Positions 24,001 through 33,499 of a DNA stretch of 64,000 nucleotides are shown here, piece after piece (the first letter of the stretch is position 1; every line of letters begins with the position of its first letter). Below the pieces are notes generated by a model. That model was given only the letters and a program-made list of their open reading frames with translations, ran no database searches and was not told where the DNA came from. The translations under genes were made by a program, and so were the position numbers. Source of the stretch: Symbiodinium natans (Eukaryota; Sar; Dinophyceae; Suessiales; Symbiodiniaceae); assembly GCA_905221605.1 (NCBI GenBank), contig CAJNDS010002035.1, forward strand, positions 1-64,000, given 5' to 3'.

Positions 24001-25494
24001 TGCTCGTTCATCACGCGCAGCACGGAAAGCCCTGCGATGCGCGCTGCATCTTGCACGGCCTTCAGGTTGACTGGGGGGGGGGCAACTTTTAGGCTAAAGA
24101 GGCTGCCATTGGCGAGGGTTCCATTTCTTCGGGCTTCCAGGTTTCTTCTCTTTTTGTTTGTATTCTTCATGAAGGTTCAGACTCGATCGTGGCACGGCTT
24201 AAGCCGTCGTTCTGCATGTTGGGAGCACCTGATTGACCAGCAGCTTTTCCTGAGTCCGCGCTTGATTAATCGGGCCTGCCGCTGCGTATCAGAGAAGGAG
24301 GACGGCACAGCAATCACCACGTCCTGCACCTGGAAACTTGGTGGCGTTACCCCGGCAAAGCACCTTCATCATTGATCAAATGCCAGGCAATACCCCTCAC
24401 TGCCCCATGTCGCACCTTCGCCTGGCACCACTTTTCGGTGTTCTCCTGGCTCAACGCTGCATGCTGCATGAGAATAGGCTCAGGCCCCTAAAAAAAAGGT
24501 GAAATCTCAGAAATCTGTCCTTGAGGTGCGTAAGGTACATTGCCGTGCATTGCGTGGCCTCTGCACACTAGACGCGACTTCCAAAATGCATTCTGAAAGC
24601 CTTCCTGAATCTCTCTTTGCACGAACTGAACAGCCAGCATCAGCCAGCTCAGCATGGTGCCATCATTTGCCTGGCGTCGCCTTCGAGTCTATTGCCCCAA
24701 GGACATCGCAGCAGAACATCCGAGAAAACTCCGGCACCGGCCGGTGGCTCACAGCGCGCCTTTGTAGCTGACGCTGTACCCAGCGAAGCCATCCTCGCAG
24801 GTCGTCAGCTCCGAGGTCGACCAGAACTTCTCGATCTCCCTGGCACAGTCTGATATTGTCAGTCGCTCGCAGGCACTCTTCGGCTCTGTGCAGCGGAGGC
24901 AACCCCTACCGCACAGCAACGCGCACAGTGGGGAGCGCACACGTCCGGCGCATCCAGCTTGCGACCCAACCTCGGGAGCAGTGGGTGTCCAGTCCGTGGC
25001 ACCGCCCACAGACTTTGAAGCTTCCCTTGTTCTCTCGTTCTGCTCATGTTTGTCTGCCGGCTTTGTTTGCATGCAGTGAGCATGATCCCCGAAAAAGTCG
25101 CGCCGAGGGGTGAGCTGGTGCATGTGATGCCCCTCCCACGTTGGTCAGTCGTTTGGGCTATGGACTATTGAGTAAAGGATTGAGACGCGAGGGTGTGAGC
25201 ATCTGCGAGCCAACTGCGTCGGCTGTGCTCTGACCTTTAGGATCCTCCCAGGGCGTGAAACATGGGTTTCATCCGTCACGGGGTAAAGAACAGACACCTG
25301 GTGGTAAGAGAGATGTGTCCCTTGGCATTCCCACCGGAGTAGAGGATCCATGTTCTCGCTCGTCTCTTTCTTTCTTTATTTCTTCTGGTGTTTTTTTCTT
25401 TCTTTCCTTCCTTCTTTCTTTCTTTCTTCCTTTCTTTCTCTCTCTCTCTCTCTCTCCGTCCCTCCCTCCCTCTCCCTCCCTCCCACTCTCTCTC

Positions 25495-25543
<49 letters not shown>

Positions 25544-26136
25544 GGGTCGCCCGCAGGTGCTTGAAGCCCCGGCAGGTGTTCTTGGCGTTTGACCGGATCT
25601 GGGCCAGCGCCGCATCGCCTCGGGGGGTGACGGCCAAGCGTAAGACCACTGCTCTCCGCACGAAATGCATCTGCAACGCACACTGCAACGCCACACGCGC
25701 GCCTAAAAGGCGCTCTCTGTCTGTAAAGCCCACCAAAGTGGAAGTGGCTCGCTTGGACACCTGGGGCACATTGGGGCACTCCACATGGCGGCATTGACTC
25801 CACTCTGCTGGCTCGGGCAACGTTGGGGCCGAGCGCCTCGTTCTGCACAATGTCCACGATACCCTTGCCAACGTATGCAACATATGACCTCAGAAAGAAC
25901 GACCCTTTTCCCGCCATGAGCCATTAAGCATGTCGTAGGCACTGGAGGAAACATCCATGTCTACGTCCTTCTTCCTACGATCTGCTTCGCACACGAGCAC
26001 GAGTCCAGGAGGCAACGCCATGATGCAGAAACGGACCCAATCGCCACGATTGGCTCCATCTCGGAGAGCTGAATCAGGTCTAAGTGCCCTACTCGCTTGC
26101 CCCCAAGTCAATGCCACATACCACCGGCTTGGCCGC
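10018..26136 (-). CDS. HSP110: HSP110/HSPA4-type chaperone gene in about 52 small exons
   Basis: HSP110 proteins are HSP70 relatives that act as nucleotide-exchange factors and holdases for HSP70, usually in the cytosol. Read on the minus strand, short islands in order give an almost continuous HSP110: CGIDLGA, SYVAYVGKGIVDIVQNE, SNAKNTCRGFKHLLGR, NEHTATALAYGIYRSNDFD, VGGRDMDECLMREF, KKILSANSEANL, SRVPWVKRLCSQAFGK, EESVARGCALQ, MHGTFLIDAAQIVEEEEY, QKAEDWLYDNFDATK, ELAKLCDDILKEPK. Each island is bounded by a phase-consistent acceptor (AG, then usually G) and a donor that is mostly GC, sometimes GA, rarely GT. Introns hold telomere-like repeats, microsatellites and a small inverted-repeat element. 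A few exons are missing from my set, including the one with the start codon. The XK-related gene lies upstream on the same strand. The family call is firm; single boundaries are less so. Confidence 0.88.
10598..10668. repeat. Intronic telomere-like (TTTAGGG) tract
   Basis: GGGTTTAGGG and GGCTTAGGG units, with an internal switch to CCCTAAA, lie in the intron just after HSP110 exon 10681-10722. Confidence 0.85.
11598..11920. repeat. Two CCCTAAA tracts in an HSP110 intron
   Basis: Perfect CCCTAAA runs lie at about 11600-11626 and 11871-11920, inside the 1.87-kb intron between exons 12592-12654 and 10681-10722. Confidence 0.85.
12670..13060. repeat. Cluster of TTTAGGG/CTTAGGG tracts
   Basis: Tracts at about 12670-12722, 12838-12912 and 13003-13057, each between neighbouring HSP110 exons. 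Many units read GGGCTTA rather than GGGTTTA. Confidence 0.8.
13429..13526. repeat. CTTAGGG array
   Basis: About thirteen GGGCTTA units, then GGGTTTA units, in the intron between exons 13823-13881 and 13377-13412. Confidence 0.85.
14418..14513. repeat. TTTAGGG array
   Basis: About twelve units, the last seven nearly perfect TTTAGGG. It ends about 20 bp from exon 14534-14567. Confidence 0.9.
16612..16712. repeat. Imperfect CCCTAAA tract
   Basis: Mixed CCCTAAA, CCCCAAA and CCCTCAG units within the HSP110 gene. Confidence 0.75.
16931..18496 (-). CDS. HSP110: HSP110 acidic linker exons
   Basis: Exons at 18398-18496, 17843-17887, about 17467-17511 and 16931-16957 encode Glu/Lys/Pro/Ala-rich sequence (EEPQKPKAEEPMAEEPKEE, EPKAEPTNGDAPKEE, DQDKPKDEEKKAEEPK, DKPAEPEKK). 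HSP110 proteins carry a long acidic insertion at this place between the beta- and alpha-domains. Because the sequence is low in complexity these exons rest on position, frame and splice sites rather than on similarity. Exons between 16,900 and 15,100 are not resolved; frames near 16,350-16,372 and 16,540-16,570 are candidates. Confidence 0.65.
17695..17818. repeat. TA/CATA microsatellite
   Basis: Alternating TATATACATA and CACACA sequence in an HSP110 intron between exons 17843-17887 and about 17467-17511. Confidence 0.85.
17915..18165. repeat. Telomere-derived array with TTTATAGGG / TTATTAGGG units
   Basis: Begins with TTTAGGG and shifts into TTTATAGGG, TTATTAGGG and TTAATAGGG, a longer-unit derivative. 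It lies in the intron between HSP110 exons 18398-18496 and 17843-17887. Confidence 0.85.
18693..20173 (-). CDS. HSP110: HSP110 substrate-binding beta-domain exons
   Basis: Exons in order: 20134-20173 (PLFPAGSAMDM), 19884-19917 (VKMLSFYRTPEG), 19684-19705 (TGPFKLQ), 19400-19462 (AEFLPEAPLPPGTERGLG), 19183-19215 (VDVPAQTEAKK), 18911-18932 (VKVKAKL), 18693-18763 (MHGTFLIDAAQIVEEEEY). The order and spacing match the beta-sandwich part of HSP110. Joins are in phase: for example the A closing 18911-18932 plus GC opening 18693-18763 makes the Ser codon before MHG. At least one exon is probably missing between 20464 and 20173. Confidence 0.8.
19495..19593. mobile_element. MITE-like inverted-repeat element in an HSP110 intron
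   Basis: About 99 bp. The left end CTTGGGATGTTCCCCC pairs with the complementary right end GGGGGAACAAACATCCCAAG (two-base insertion). It lies between exons 19684-19705 and 19400-19462. Internal sequence such as AGTCCTTAGTAGGGATTGTA is shared with the element at 28,539-28,652. No clear target duplication. Confidence 0.65.
19962..20010. repeat. CCCTAAA tract
   Basis: CCCTGAA then CCCTAAA units between HSP110 exons 20134-20173 and 19884-19917. Confidence 0.85.
20464..26136 (-). CDS. HSP110: HSP110 nucleotide-binding domain exons
   Basis: Exons in coding order: 26098-26136 (end approximate), 25837-25888, 25703-25760, 25555-25618, 24943-24970, 24760-24835, 24516-24560, 24276-24329, 23997-24059, 23677-23744, 23368-23416, 23221-23262, 22977-23039, 22762-22791, 22632-22652, 22343-22401, 22158-22186, 21909-21967, 21767-21804, 21631-21659 (end approximate), 21373-21421, 21290-21313, 21205-21237, 20639-20665, 20557-20577, 20464-20495. 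They encode the HSP70-type ATPase fold: phosphate-1 loop (GIDLGA), connect and phosphate-2 regions (VQDVVIAVPSSFSD, AFCSMGHSIFSVSI), adenosine motif (DQIDSVEMVGG) and the following helices. Gaps remain between 24760 and 24560 and between 24516 and 24329. The 5' coding exon is not identified; an ATG near 26,376 is one candidate. Confidence 0.83.
21484..21558. repeat. 37-bp tandem duplication
   Basis: CAGTATGGGCCTTTAAAAGG starts at 21484 and at 21521, two copies with a 37-base period, in an HSP110 intron. Confidence 0.8.
23087..23144. repeat. TTTAGGG / CCCTAAA head-to-head tract
   Basis: TTTAGGG units are followed within about 10 bp by CCCTAAA units, so the two telomere-type strands face each other in one intron. 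Confidence 0.8.
25362..25543. repeat. Polypyrimidine (CTTT/CTCT/CCCT) tract
   Basis: About 180 bases of almost pure C/T on the plus strand (purine on the coding strand), starting about 10 bp after the donor of HSP110 exon 25555-25618. Confidence 0.9.
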
Positions 26137-27384
26137 CTGCAGCGCCCCCAAAAAAAAACATGGAGATGCCGCAAAACGGTGTCTCAACACAATGAGATGG
26201 GCTGGGGAGGGAAGCGGCCGTGACTGCCAAAAGCTTGCGAGGCGCACACCAGAAAATGTCCCAGGTCTTACGCAATAGACCGAGGGAGGTGCGTGCTGAA
26301 ACCGGCCGAGGCTCGAAAAGAAAACCTGAAGATTGCTAGAGATTATGGGGTGACCACGTCCAAGCTCCCGGCCACCATGGCGGATGGCAACGCAGCCTCA
26401 GGGAAGGAAGCCGCACTTGGAGGCTCAAGAAAGGCCTTTGAGGCGACCTAAAACCTCCTCAGGCTCCGGCTGCTAGCCTCCGATCTGTGCTCAGAGGCCA
26501 CAAAATGCCGCATGACCAAAAAATCCCCCCCAAAAAAAACCCACAGAGAGCTGCTAGTTGTGTTGTGGCTGAGTCGGTGCAGTAACCGAGATTTTTGACA
26601 AAGAATAACCAAGTAACTACTCTAAGTTTGTCAACCCACAATCGACCCAAACTCGCAAAGACATGAACATGAGGCCCAGCAAAGGCAGAATCTAACCCCA
26701 AAGGCCGCAAACCTGTCACAAGCTGAGCCAAGGCAGGGATGAAGGCACAAAAGTCTCCACAACTTTGAAACCGAAGCTTTCTTGCAACCTGGGCTCAAGG
26801 AACTCGACCCACCCCAGGGTTTCAATGCTTTCACGCCGGAATGAAGTTTCAGGCAACCACATAAACATGTGCCTTGCTAAGTATATGTTATATATATATA
26901 TGTGTTTCTTAATGAAGTTGTAACCGGCCATACACATCAATCTCAACGAGATTCAATCTTCAAAAATTGAGTAGGGAAAAGTATATAAAGGCAAGTGGGC
27001 TCCACGTGAATTAGCGCTGGGGCGTGCAACATGGCAACCGAAGTCGAAGTACGTGCAACAAAGGAGACAAGTTCCAGCCAACAAGCACACGGAGAACATG
27101 CGCACACCTCGCCGGTGGTGTGACAATGTGGGTTTTGCCAGGAAAATGGACTTCAAACATCCGTCCCTGCTATGTCCCACTTGTGACTTTCTTTCAAGCG
27201 ATCTGGCCGTACCATCTGTTGCTGCAATGTCTATCGGCATCCGCGCGCTTTTCTCTTGAATCTTTAAAACTGCCTGCCGCACAGTTCTCCAAAGTTGGAG
27301 CCAATGAAAGATCCTTTCATGAAAACGACGTGAAACCGTGTGAAATTGAACCCCTGGATCCATCTGTGAACATATCCTCAGGTA
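26137..27384. other. Interval upstream of HSP110 exons; no gene resolved
   Basis: It should contain the HSP110 5' end. A minus-strand ATG near 26,376 followed by an open stretch is a candidate first exon but has no family signal. A/T-rich sequence at about 26,880-26,900 and 26,960-26,990 has no motif I can name. No TATA box is expected in dinoflagellates, and no promoter is claimed. Confidence 0.35.
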
Positions 27385-28955
27385 TCATTCAATGCCGGGA
27401 AAAGGGATGCCAAAGGTGACTGCCTCAAGCTCCATGCCACTTTGGACCTGCCCCTCAATACCCTTTCGGCTTTCTCGGTTTTCCCAACTCATGCAAGTCC
27501 GCATGAAGACCAGCAGGACCAGATTAAAAGCCATCAGCCCAAAAAACATCGCGACTTCGTCGATCGGCGGAAGGCCGCAGGTTGTCTTAGCAATGGTCAA
27601 ACCCAACAGGCCGTAGATGGTCATCTCAAGGTACCTGAAGGGCAGTAGCCCGTAGATGTAGAAAGTCCTCCAGCACGTGTCCTTCATTCGTGACTTGGCC
27701 TGTGCCGGGCGCAGGCAATCTCCGAGGCTGCTCAATGGCACCAGGATTCCACCCACTATGCCACTCAAGAATCCAATGCATGGGCTCCCTTCCACCTTCC
27801 AGGATACCACAAATGCCACTAGCAGGAAGAGCACGGCCAGTGGGATCCCGATAGGCCGCACGGCTCTCGAAAACGCGAAGGCATAGCCAGCAGCTCGCAG
27901 CAGCTGGTCGCTGGCGAGGAAGGCGCCGAAGGCGACTTTCTGCCTGAACCGCGGGAAGAACCTCTCAAACCGGGGTGCTGCTGCGGCCCAAAACTTCGTT
28001 AGTCCCACGCTTAAAGACACCGCAGATGTCAGCACCGAAGTCACCCTGAATAGATCCCTATGGACGCTCACGGTGAGAAGGAATACGTAGGACTGCAAGT
28101 ACAGCTGCGGCGTGCACTCGAGCATCTTGACGGCGATGTCTCGCACCAAGATGGCCTCACGACCATCCTCATGCTGATCTCTACCAGAGATGGCATTGCA
28201 GAGATCGACGAGGTAGCTCAGCTGGAACATGGACGCCAAGAAGAGGGCGCACTGCCGCACAGGGCCACCAGCACGTGCACCGGAGGAATAGAAATAAGCC
28301 GAGATGCTTGTGGAGACCAGCAGGATGGCGGCAGAAAGCCCGAACCACCACCAGTATGGCTCGCAGATGGTGTCTTCGGTCAGATACACACGGCAATTCG
28401 GGCGGGACTGGCAATTCAGCAGATGTTGGCTCAAATCTTCGGTCATGTTGACAGGAAAACTTCGTGGACAAGAGGTGCTGAGATCGCTGGGGGCCAAGCA
28501 ACCATACTGAAGCGTCACAATCACCTTTACAGGTCCCTGCTGGGGATGTTCACCCTCATGCTAACAGTCCTTCATAGGGATTGTAAATGACTATAGTACC
28601 CCCCATGATAATCCCCATTGCGGACTGTTAGTTTAAGGGGGAACATGCCAAGTCCTTCTTGGAAAGCAAAACATCAGTTTTACGACGTCTGTCAACCAAA
28701 CAGACGCCTGAATTCACTTAAACATTGCAGGGTCATCAGTTGGGATCTTTCCGACAGCCACATGCGTCAAAGCTGATTGGCGGCCTTGTTACACATCGCA
28801 CCCTACAAAGAAGGACACCCAATTAAAGAAAGACAATCCAAAGTGATCTGAGGAACATCTGTGGCGAAGTCGGCCAAGTTGAGCGCCAAGGTCACTAGCC
28901 GATCAACAACCAGCAGAAACCAAGGACTTGGAAGAATCGACGCAAAGAACCCCAT
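27385..28955 (-). CDS. XK-related (XKR) family membrane protein
   Basis: Two exons are supported: 28857-28955 (ATG at 28955) and 27385-28524, giving about 412 residues. The donor is GT at 28856 and the acceptor AG at 28526-28525, so ...LNLADFATD joins VIVTLQYGC in phase. XKR proteins are multi-pass plasma-membrane proteins; some are caspase-activated phospholipid scramblases. Diagnostic pieces are the first membrane segment with its paired acidic residues (LADFATD), a Cys-containing loop, EPYWWWFGLSAAILLVS (family: YWWFGL) and the conserved KMLECTPQLYLQSYVF (family: E-x-x-PQ-x-x-LQ). About eight hydrophobic segments follow. The tail is short and polar. Earlier in-frame codons lack an ATG, so a further 5' exon is possible. 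Function beyond the family is not inferable. Confidence 0.72.
28539..28652. mobile_element. MITE-like inverted-repeat element in the XKR intron
   Basis: About 100-114 bp near the acceptor end of the 332-bp intron. The left end ATGTTCACCCTCATGCTAAC pairs with the complementary right end ending GGGGGAACAT; the arms agree at about 20 of 24 positions. It shares ends and the internal AGGGATTGTAA with the element at 19,495-19,593. Confidence 0.65.
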
Positions 28956-31330
28956 GCCACGCAAAGTTCGTATCCAATGAATTGGCCTAGTGTGGCACTG
29001 ACGCAACGATGAAAGTGAGAGCTGCGCAGCATCTTCTGCTGTGAGGGTGAACTTAACGGTTATTGCAACCCCCCTGAGCCTGAAACTTCAGCAGCATGTT
29101 ATGTGCATCAATCGGTAAATCTGACCGGCATTCGGCCCCCCTGAAACCGAAAAAGTCATTGGGCACTGGAAAAATCAAGGGTCTAGGGTCGTTTTGGAAC
29201 CCTGGGTTGCAGGTTTGCTGAGGTTTGAACCTGTTTGATGTTTGCTGTGATGGAAGCTTCTGGAAACGCAGGCGCCTGCAGCACGCAAATCCGGCACCCA
29301 GGCTCGTTTTCGCAATGTTGGAAGCGGAAGGGTATATCATGTTGTACTGAATACTCACGGAAGAAGACACAAACGACATTTATGGGAAAGGATGTGCCCC
29401 TTTAAAGACCTTCAAGCCAACATGAAAGCAGAATCCTTGAACCTTTGGGGATTGGGTTTTGACGTTCAAGGTCTGTCCTGACAAGTCCTGATAAACATGG
29501 ACTTGCGAAGATGATTCATTGCTGTCAGGACCCTTCAGGGCTTACTAGTGCTTCGGGCTTGCGGGCGCTCAATAAACTTCTCCACCCCGTCAACAACATC
29601 TGCTCCAGGCGGCCTACGCCGCTAATTTTTGTGTCTGGAATACCCCAAAAAAACGTGCCCTTAAGAGAACATGCTACCTAAGCGACGCTACCTTTTTTGA
29701 GTCGCATCGTCTGCCCATCGCTTCTCAACTGAAGCGACTATCGAGCTCAAGACCCACGCATCGTGAAAACTGGGGTTTAGTCCCCGAGACTTCTGACTTA
29801 ATGAAGGCATCTGATCAGTAATTGATCAAGCGCAAAACGCAAAGAAAACTCAGAACAGACCAAGCAGCCCTGACACCTACATCTGAGGCCGGCGCGAGAT
29901 CAGAAAGGCAACTAGAAAGAAACCAGTCAGAGCAAGAAGGCTCGCACGTGCAATAGGAGGCACATGTGAGGGATGCCGAGCAGTCAGCAGAGTTGCAACT
30001 GCAAGCCTCTTGACTGGGGAGTATGGTTTGAGGGGAAAAATGGGGACTCCCGAAGGCTGAGATTGTTAAAGGCTTAGGGGGTTGCCCGCATCGACCCGCA
30101 TCTGTGGATCGATGAGCCGAGGCTCCATGACCCAAAAAGGGGCCGGAGTTCAAACTCAAACATTACACCATCGAAGACCCCAAACAGAATTCATCGAATC
30201 ATACCGGTTCAAGTTGGAATTTGTTGGAACCCAATGGCTTCCCTTACAAATTTTGTTAAATTATATGGGTTTTTAGTATTCTCTCTTGGTGATGTGACCG
30301 CTTAGGGAATGAGTGAACAGAACCCCAAAATTCGTGCACCAGTTTACAATAGTATTATTATGGGGGTCTTTTCACCCTCATTTTCGGCTGTTACCTTCAC
30401 GACTCAACAGATTAACTCCTAAAGACAGAGGTTAAGGTGTCAAAACAGTGGGCTTTTGGGAACAACAGATCAAGATTAACCGTTCACACCCTTGGAATCG
30501 CATGCCACGTTAACCGTATTAAAGGCTGAGTTCGTACCACTGAGTGAATCCTAGACCAAACAAAGGCTAACGGATCACCAAGCCAGTCAAGAGGTACACC
30601 ATAACCGCGGTGAAGCATGAATACAACTACGCAGAGAATATTCGAACAAGCGACCGAATAAAAGAATGAAGTGAGTTCGCGAGATTATAATATGAACGAA
30701 GTGCACCTGTCATCTAATGCGTGACGAGAACAGTAATAATACTATGAATGAAGCATTATAAGTTAACGCATGAATGCTGCATTCGTACATTATTACGTGA
30801 ACGAAACCACGAAATGAAGGATATACCATTACAAGAACTGTATGGTTAATCTATAGCTCTTCATATGGGTACTTCCTCGGCTATCTTCCTATCTTTTGCT
30901 TGTTTCCTTATATTTTCCTTCTTGATCGGTCTGACGCTGCACCCGCTACTCTTTTGGTAGCTTCTGTACGCTTGCACGCCAGCGGCAAGGCGCGAAACAC
31001 AACAAAATCCAGAGCGTTTAATGCGTCAGCTGGACAAGCAGACTCAACCTGGAACACTTGCACTTGCCTGCGGCCGCTGTGGTGCGCAGTGAGACACTGA
31101 TCAGCGCTAAGGGTCAGAACGTTGAGTGGAGTCAAACTGCAGCGCCAATCTTGTCGAAGTGTGTGGCAGCGATACGACCCTTGATCGCTGACGCGGTACC
31201 CGCTACTCTTTCGGTAGCGACTTCTATACCCCTGCATGCCAGCGGAACGGCTCGAAAGCAAAACAGGACCCAGACTGTCTACATCGTCAGCTGGACACTC
31301 GGAGGCTTAGCGTAGAAAACGTGCGTTCAC
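28956..31330. other. No gene recognised
   Basis: Short unrelated frames only. From about 30,200 to 30,900 the sequence is richer in A/T and has repeated ATGAATGAAGCATTA / CGTGAACGAA-like phrases, but no clear repeat unit, rRNA or tRNA could be assigned. Confidence 0.35.
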
Positions 31331-31359
31331 AGTGAGACACTGCTCAGCGCCAAGGGTCA

Positions 31360-31775
31360 CAACGCGGTCACAGCGCGGTCACAACACGGTCACAACACGG
31401 TCACAACGCGGTCACAACACCCTTACAACACGGTCACAACGTCACAACACGGTCACAATGCGGTCACAACGCGGTCACTACGCGGTCACTACGCGGTCAC
31501 AACGCGGTCACTACGCGGTCACAACGCGGTTACAACGGACACAACGCGGTCACAACGCACAACGCGGTCACAACGCGGTCACAACGAACAACGCGGTCAC
31601 AGCGGTCACAACGCGCCCAACGCGGACACAACGCAGTCACAACACGACGCGGACACAACGCGGTCACAACGCGGTCACAACACAACGCGGTCACAATGCA
31701 ATTACAACGCGATTACAACGCGGTCACAACGCGGTCACAACACGGTCATGCAGTCACAACGCAGTCACAACACCG
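31360..31775. repeat. 11-bp minisatellite (CGGTCACAACG)
   Basis: About 35 tandem units of CACAACGCGGT with variants (CACTACGCGGT, shortened ACAACG units). A CpG-rich array. The open frame through it (TRSQRGHN repeats) is a by-product of the period. A CTG trinucleotide run follows at 31777-31800. Confidence 0.9.
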
Positions 31776-31933
31776 CGCTGCTGTTGCTGCTGCTGCTGCT
31801 CTTTCAAGCAAAGATTGACACATTAAATCATTCTTGGCTCATATTTCGTCATTCTCAATATTATTGAAAATAATAGATTTATTTGTTGTGTCATTTTTGC
31901 AATGGAGTAACTGCACGCGCACGCGCACGAGCA

Positions 31934-31964
<31 letters not shown>

Positions 31965-32119
31965 TTTTTGTTTTAGTGCTCCACTGGGACCTGTAGTGGA
32001 TGCTGTTCCGGAAATGGATATGCTCGAACAGTAGACAAACTCGTGAGTGATGAAATAGAAAGGTCGCGAATGAAGCGTTATGTGATATATCACCCTACAC
32101 ACACGAAAAGAGTGCGTTA

Positions 32120-32410
32120 ACATGCTCTGCTTACATGCTCTCAAGACGTCAACATGCTCAGACGTGAAAACATGCTCAATCATGTGCGCTCTGGACGTTG
32201 ACATGCTCTGACATGAAGACATGTTCAAGCACTCATGTTTGGCAAAACCCACTGACATCACTGTGACATGTTGGAATGCACATCACTTCAATTGTTCATG
32301 ACATGCTCCGAACGTTCCCGAACCTGCTTGATGTTCTCGTCCGTGCTCATGCATGATCCATCCGCATGCTCATGCAGGTATGCTCATGAAAGTATGCTCT
32401 GCTGCGACAC
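32120..32410. repeat. Irregular ACATGCTC-type repeats
   Basis: ACATGCTC, TCATGCTC and related octamers recur about 15 times at irregular 15-30 base spacing, between a CA microsatellite (31937-31965) and the SINE-like copy at 32,448. Confidence 0.6.
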
Positions 32411-32447
32411 TACCGCGACTCAACAAACTGCACCACCGAACATCCAA

Positions 32448-32757
32448 TTTTTTTTTTGGACTGACGCCTCTTTACTACATCAGTAGCACAGTAGGCCGGT
32501 CTTGTTGGGCTCGACGTAAAGGGTGAAACAAAGTCAGCGCACACAATCCGCCAGACACACCAAGCAACCACCAAGCCAACAAACACCAAAGAAACAAAGC
32601 GAGCAATCGCGCTGAACTACTAGATACCCCACGGACTCAGTACTCGAAGTCGTCAATGAAGTCCCGGTTCACAAGGAAGCACAGAGCTTGTGGGGGAATC
32701 GCAAATTGCGACATTGCCAGATTCTCAAAACCACCATCATGTAGCCACTGGTGCGAC
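32448..32757 (-). mobile_element. SINE-like retroposed copy, A-tailed
   Basis: On the minus strand it ends in GCGTCAGTCC followed by 11 A (plus-strand T run 32448-32458). The same sequence, ending at the same base before an A run, is at 53,234-53,467. Shared phrases include CAGTAGGCCGGTCTTGTTGG and CAAATTGCGACATTGCCAGA. No coding frame is conserved. A polymerase III promoter is not clear. Confidence 0.6.
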
Positions 32758-32884
32758 AGCGGTTATTCAAACCGAGGTCATCAGAAGAGGTTCGGATCAC
32801 GTACTCGTTGTCAAGGACAGACAACCGACACTCAATGGCGAAAGGATGTTGCAAGTCAGACTCCCTAGGGGTGATGAAAGATGT

Positions 32885-33430
32885 GCATATGCCCCATGGT
32901 GGTCAGCCAGTGGGGACTTAACAGCAAGAACAATCAAGGCAAGACCGGCCCAGGGCACTCCATGGTGGTCAGCCAGTGGAGTAGCTCCGAGCTCTGGGTG
33001 CTCCATTCACCTTGGCGTACAAGTGCCCACCCAGAGAGGTGTCCGCGCCCGGCACAGGGGGCATATGCCCCATGGAGGTCAGCCAGTGGGGACTTTAACA
33101 GCAAGAACAATCAAGGCAAGACCGGCCCAGGGCACTCCATGGTGGTCAGCCAGTGGAGTAGCTCCGAGCTCTGGGTGCTCCATTCACCTTGGCGTACAAG
33201 TGCCCACCCAGAGAGGTGTCCGCGCCCGGCACAGGGGGCATATGCCATATGCCCCATGGAGGTCAGCCAGTGGGGACTTAACAGCAAGAACAATCAAAGC
33301 AGGACCGGCCCAGGGCACTCCATGGTGGTCAGCCAGTGGAGTAGCTCCGAGCACAGAATTCTCCAGTCAACCTGGCGTACAAGTGCCCACCAGAGAGGTG
33401 CCCGCGCACGGCCAGAGGGGGGGCGAGAGT
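32885..33430. repeat. 176-bp tandem repeat, three copies
   Basis: Units start at about 32885, 33061 and 33245 with GCATATGCCCCATGG. Each contains CATGGTGGTCAGCCAGTGG twice (once as CATGGAGG in units 2 and 3). A diverged part-unit lies at about 34,150-34,250. Frames of 183 and 270 codons through it are repeat-driven. Confidence 0.88.
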
Positions 33431-33499
33431 AGCTGCAGCTACCGATTCCACGGGGAGAGTCCACAGCGAGTTACCAAACCCTTAACGCCACAGGGTTTA

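Noticed and set aside
25276-25917. 213-codon minus-strand frame
   Set aside because: Its long EREREK tail is the polypurine intron; only the 25837-25888 part is a real exon, and this frame reads through introns.
30200-30900. Possible rRNA or tRNA cluster in a compositionally different stretch
   Set aside because: No recognisable rRNA core sequence or tRNA arm pairs could be found by eye.
31332-31826. 164-codon frame of TRSQRGHN repeats
   Set aside because: Direct product of the 11-bp minisatellite; no start context or conserved partner.
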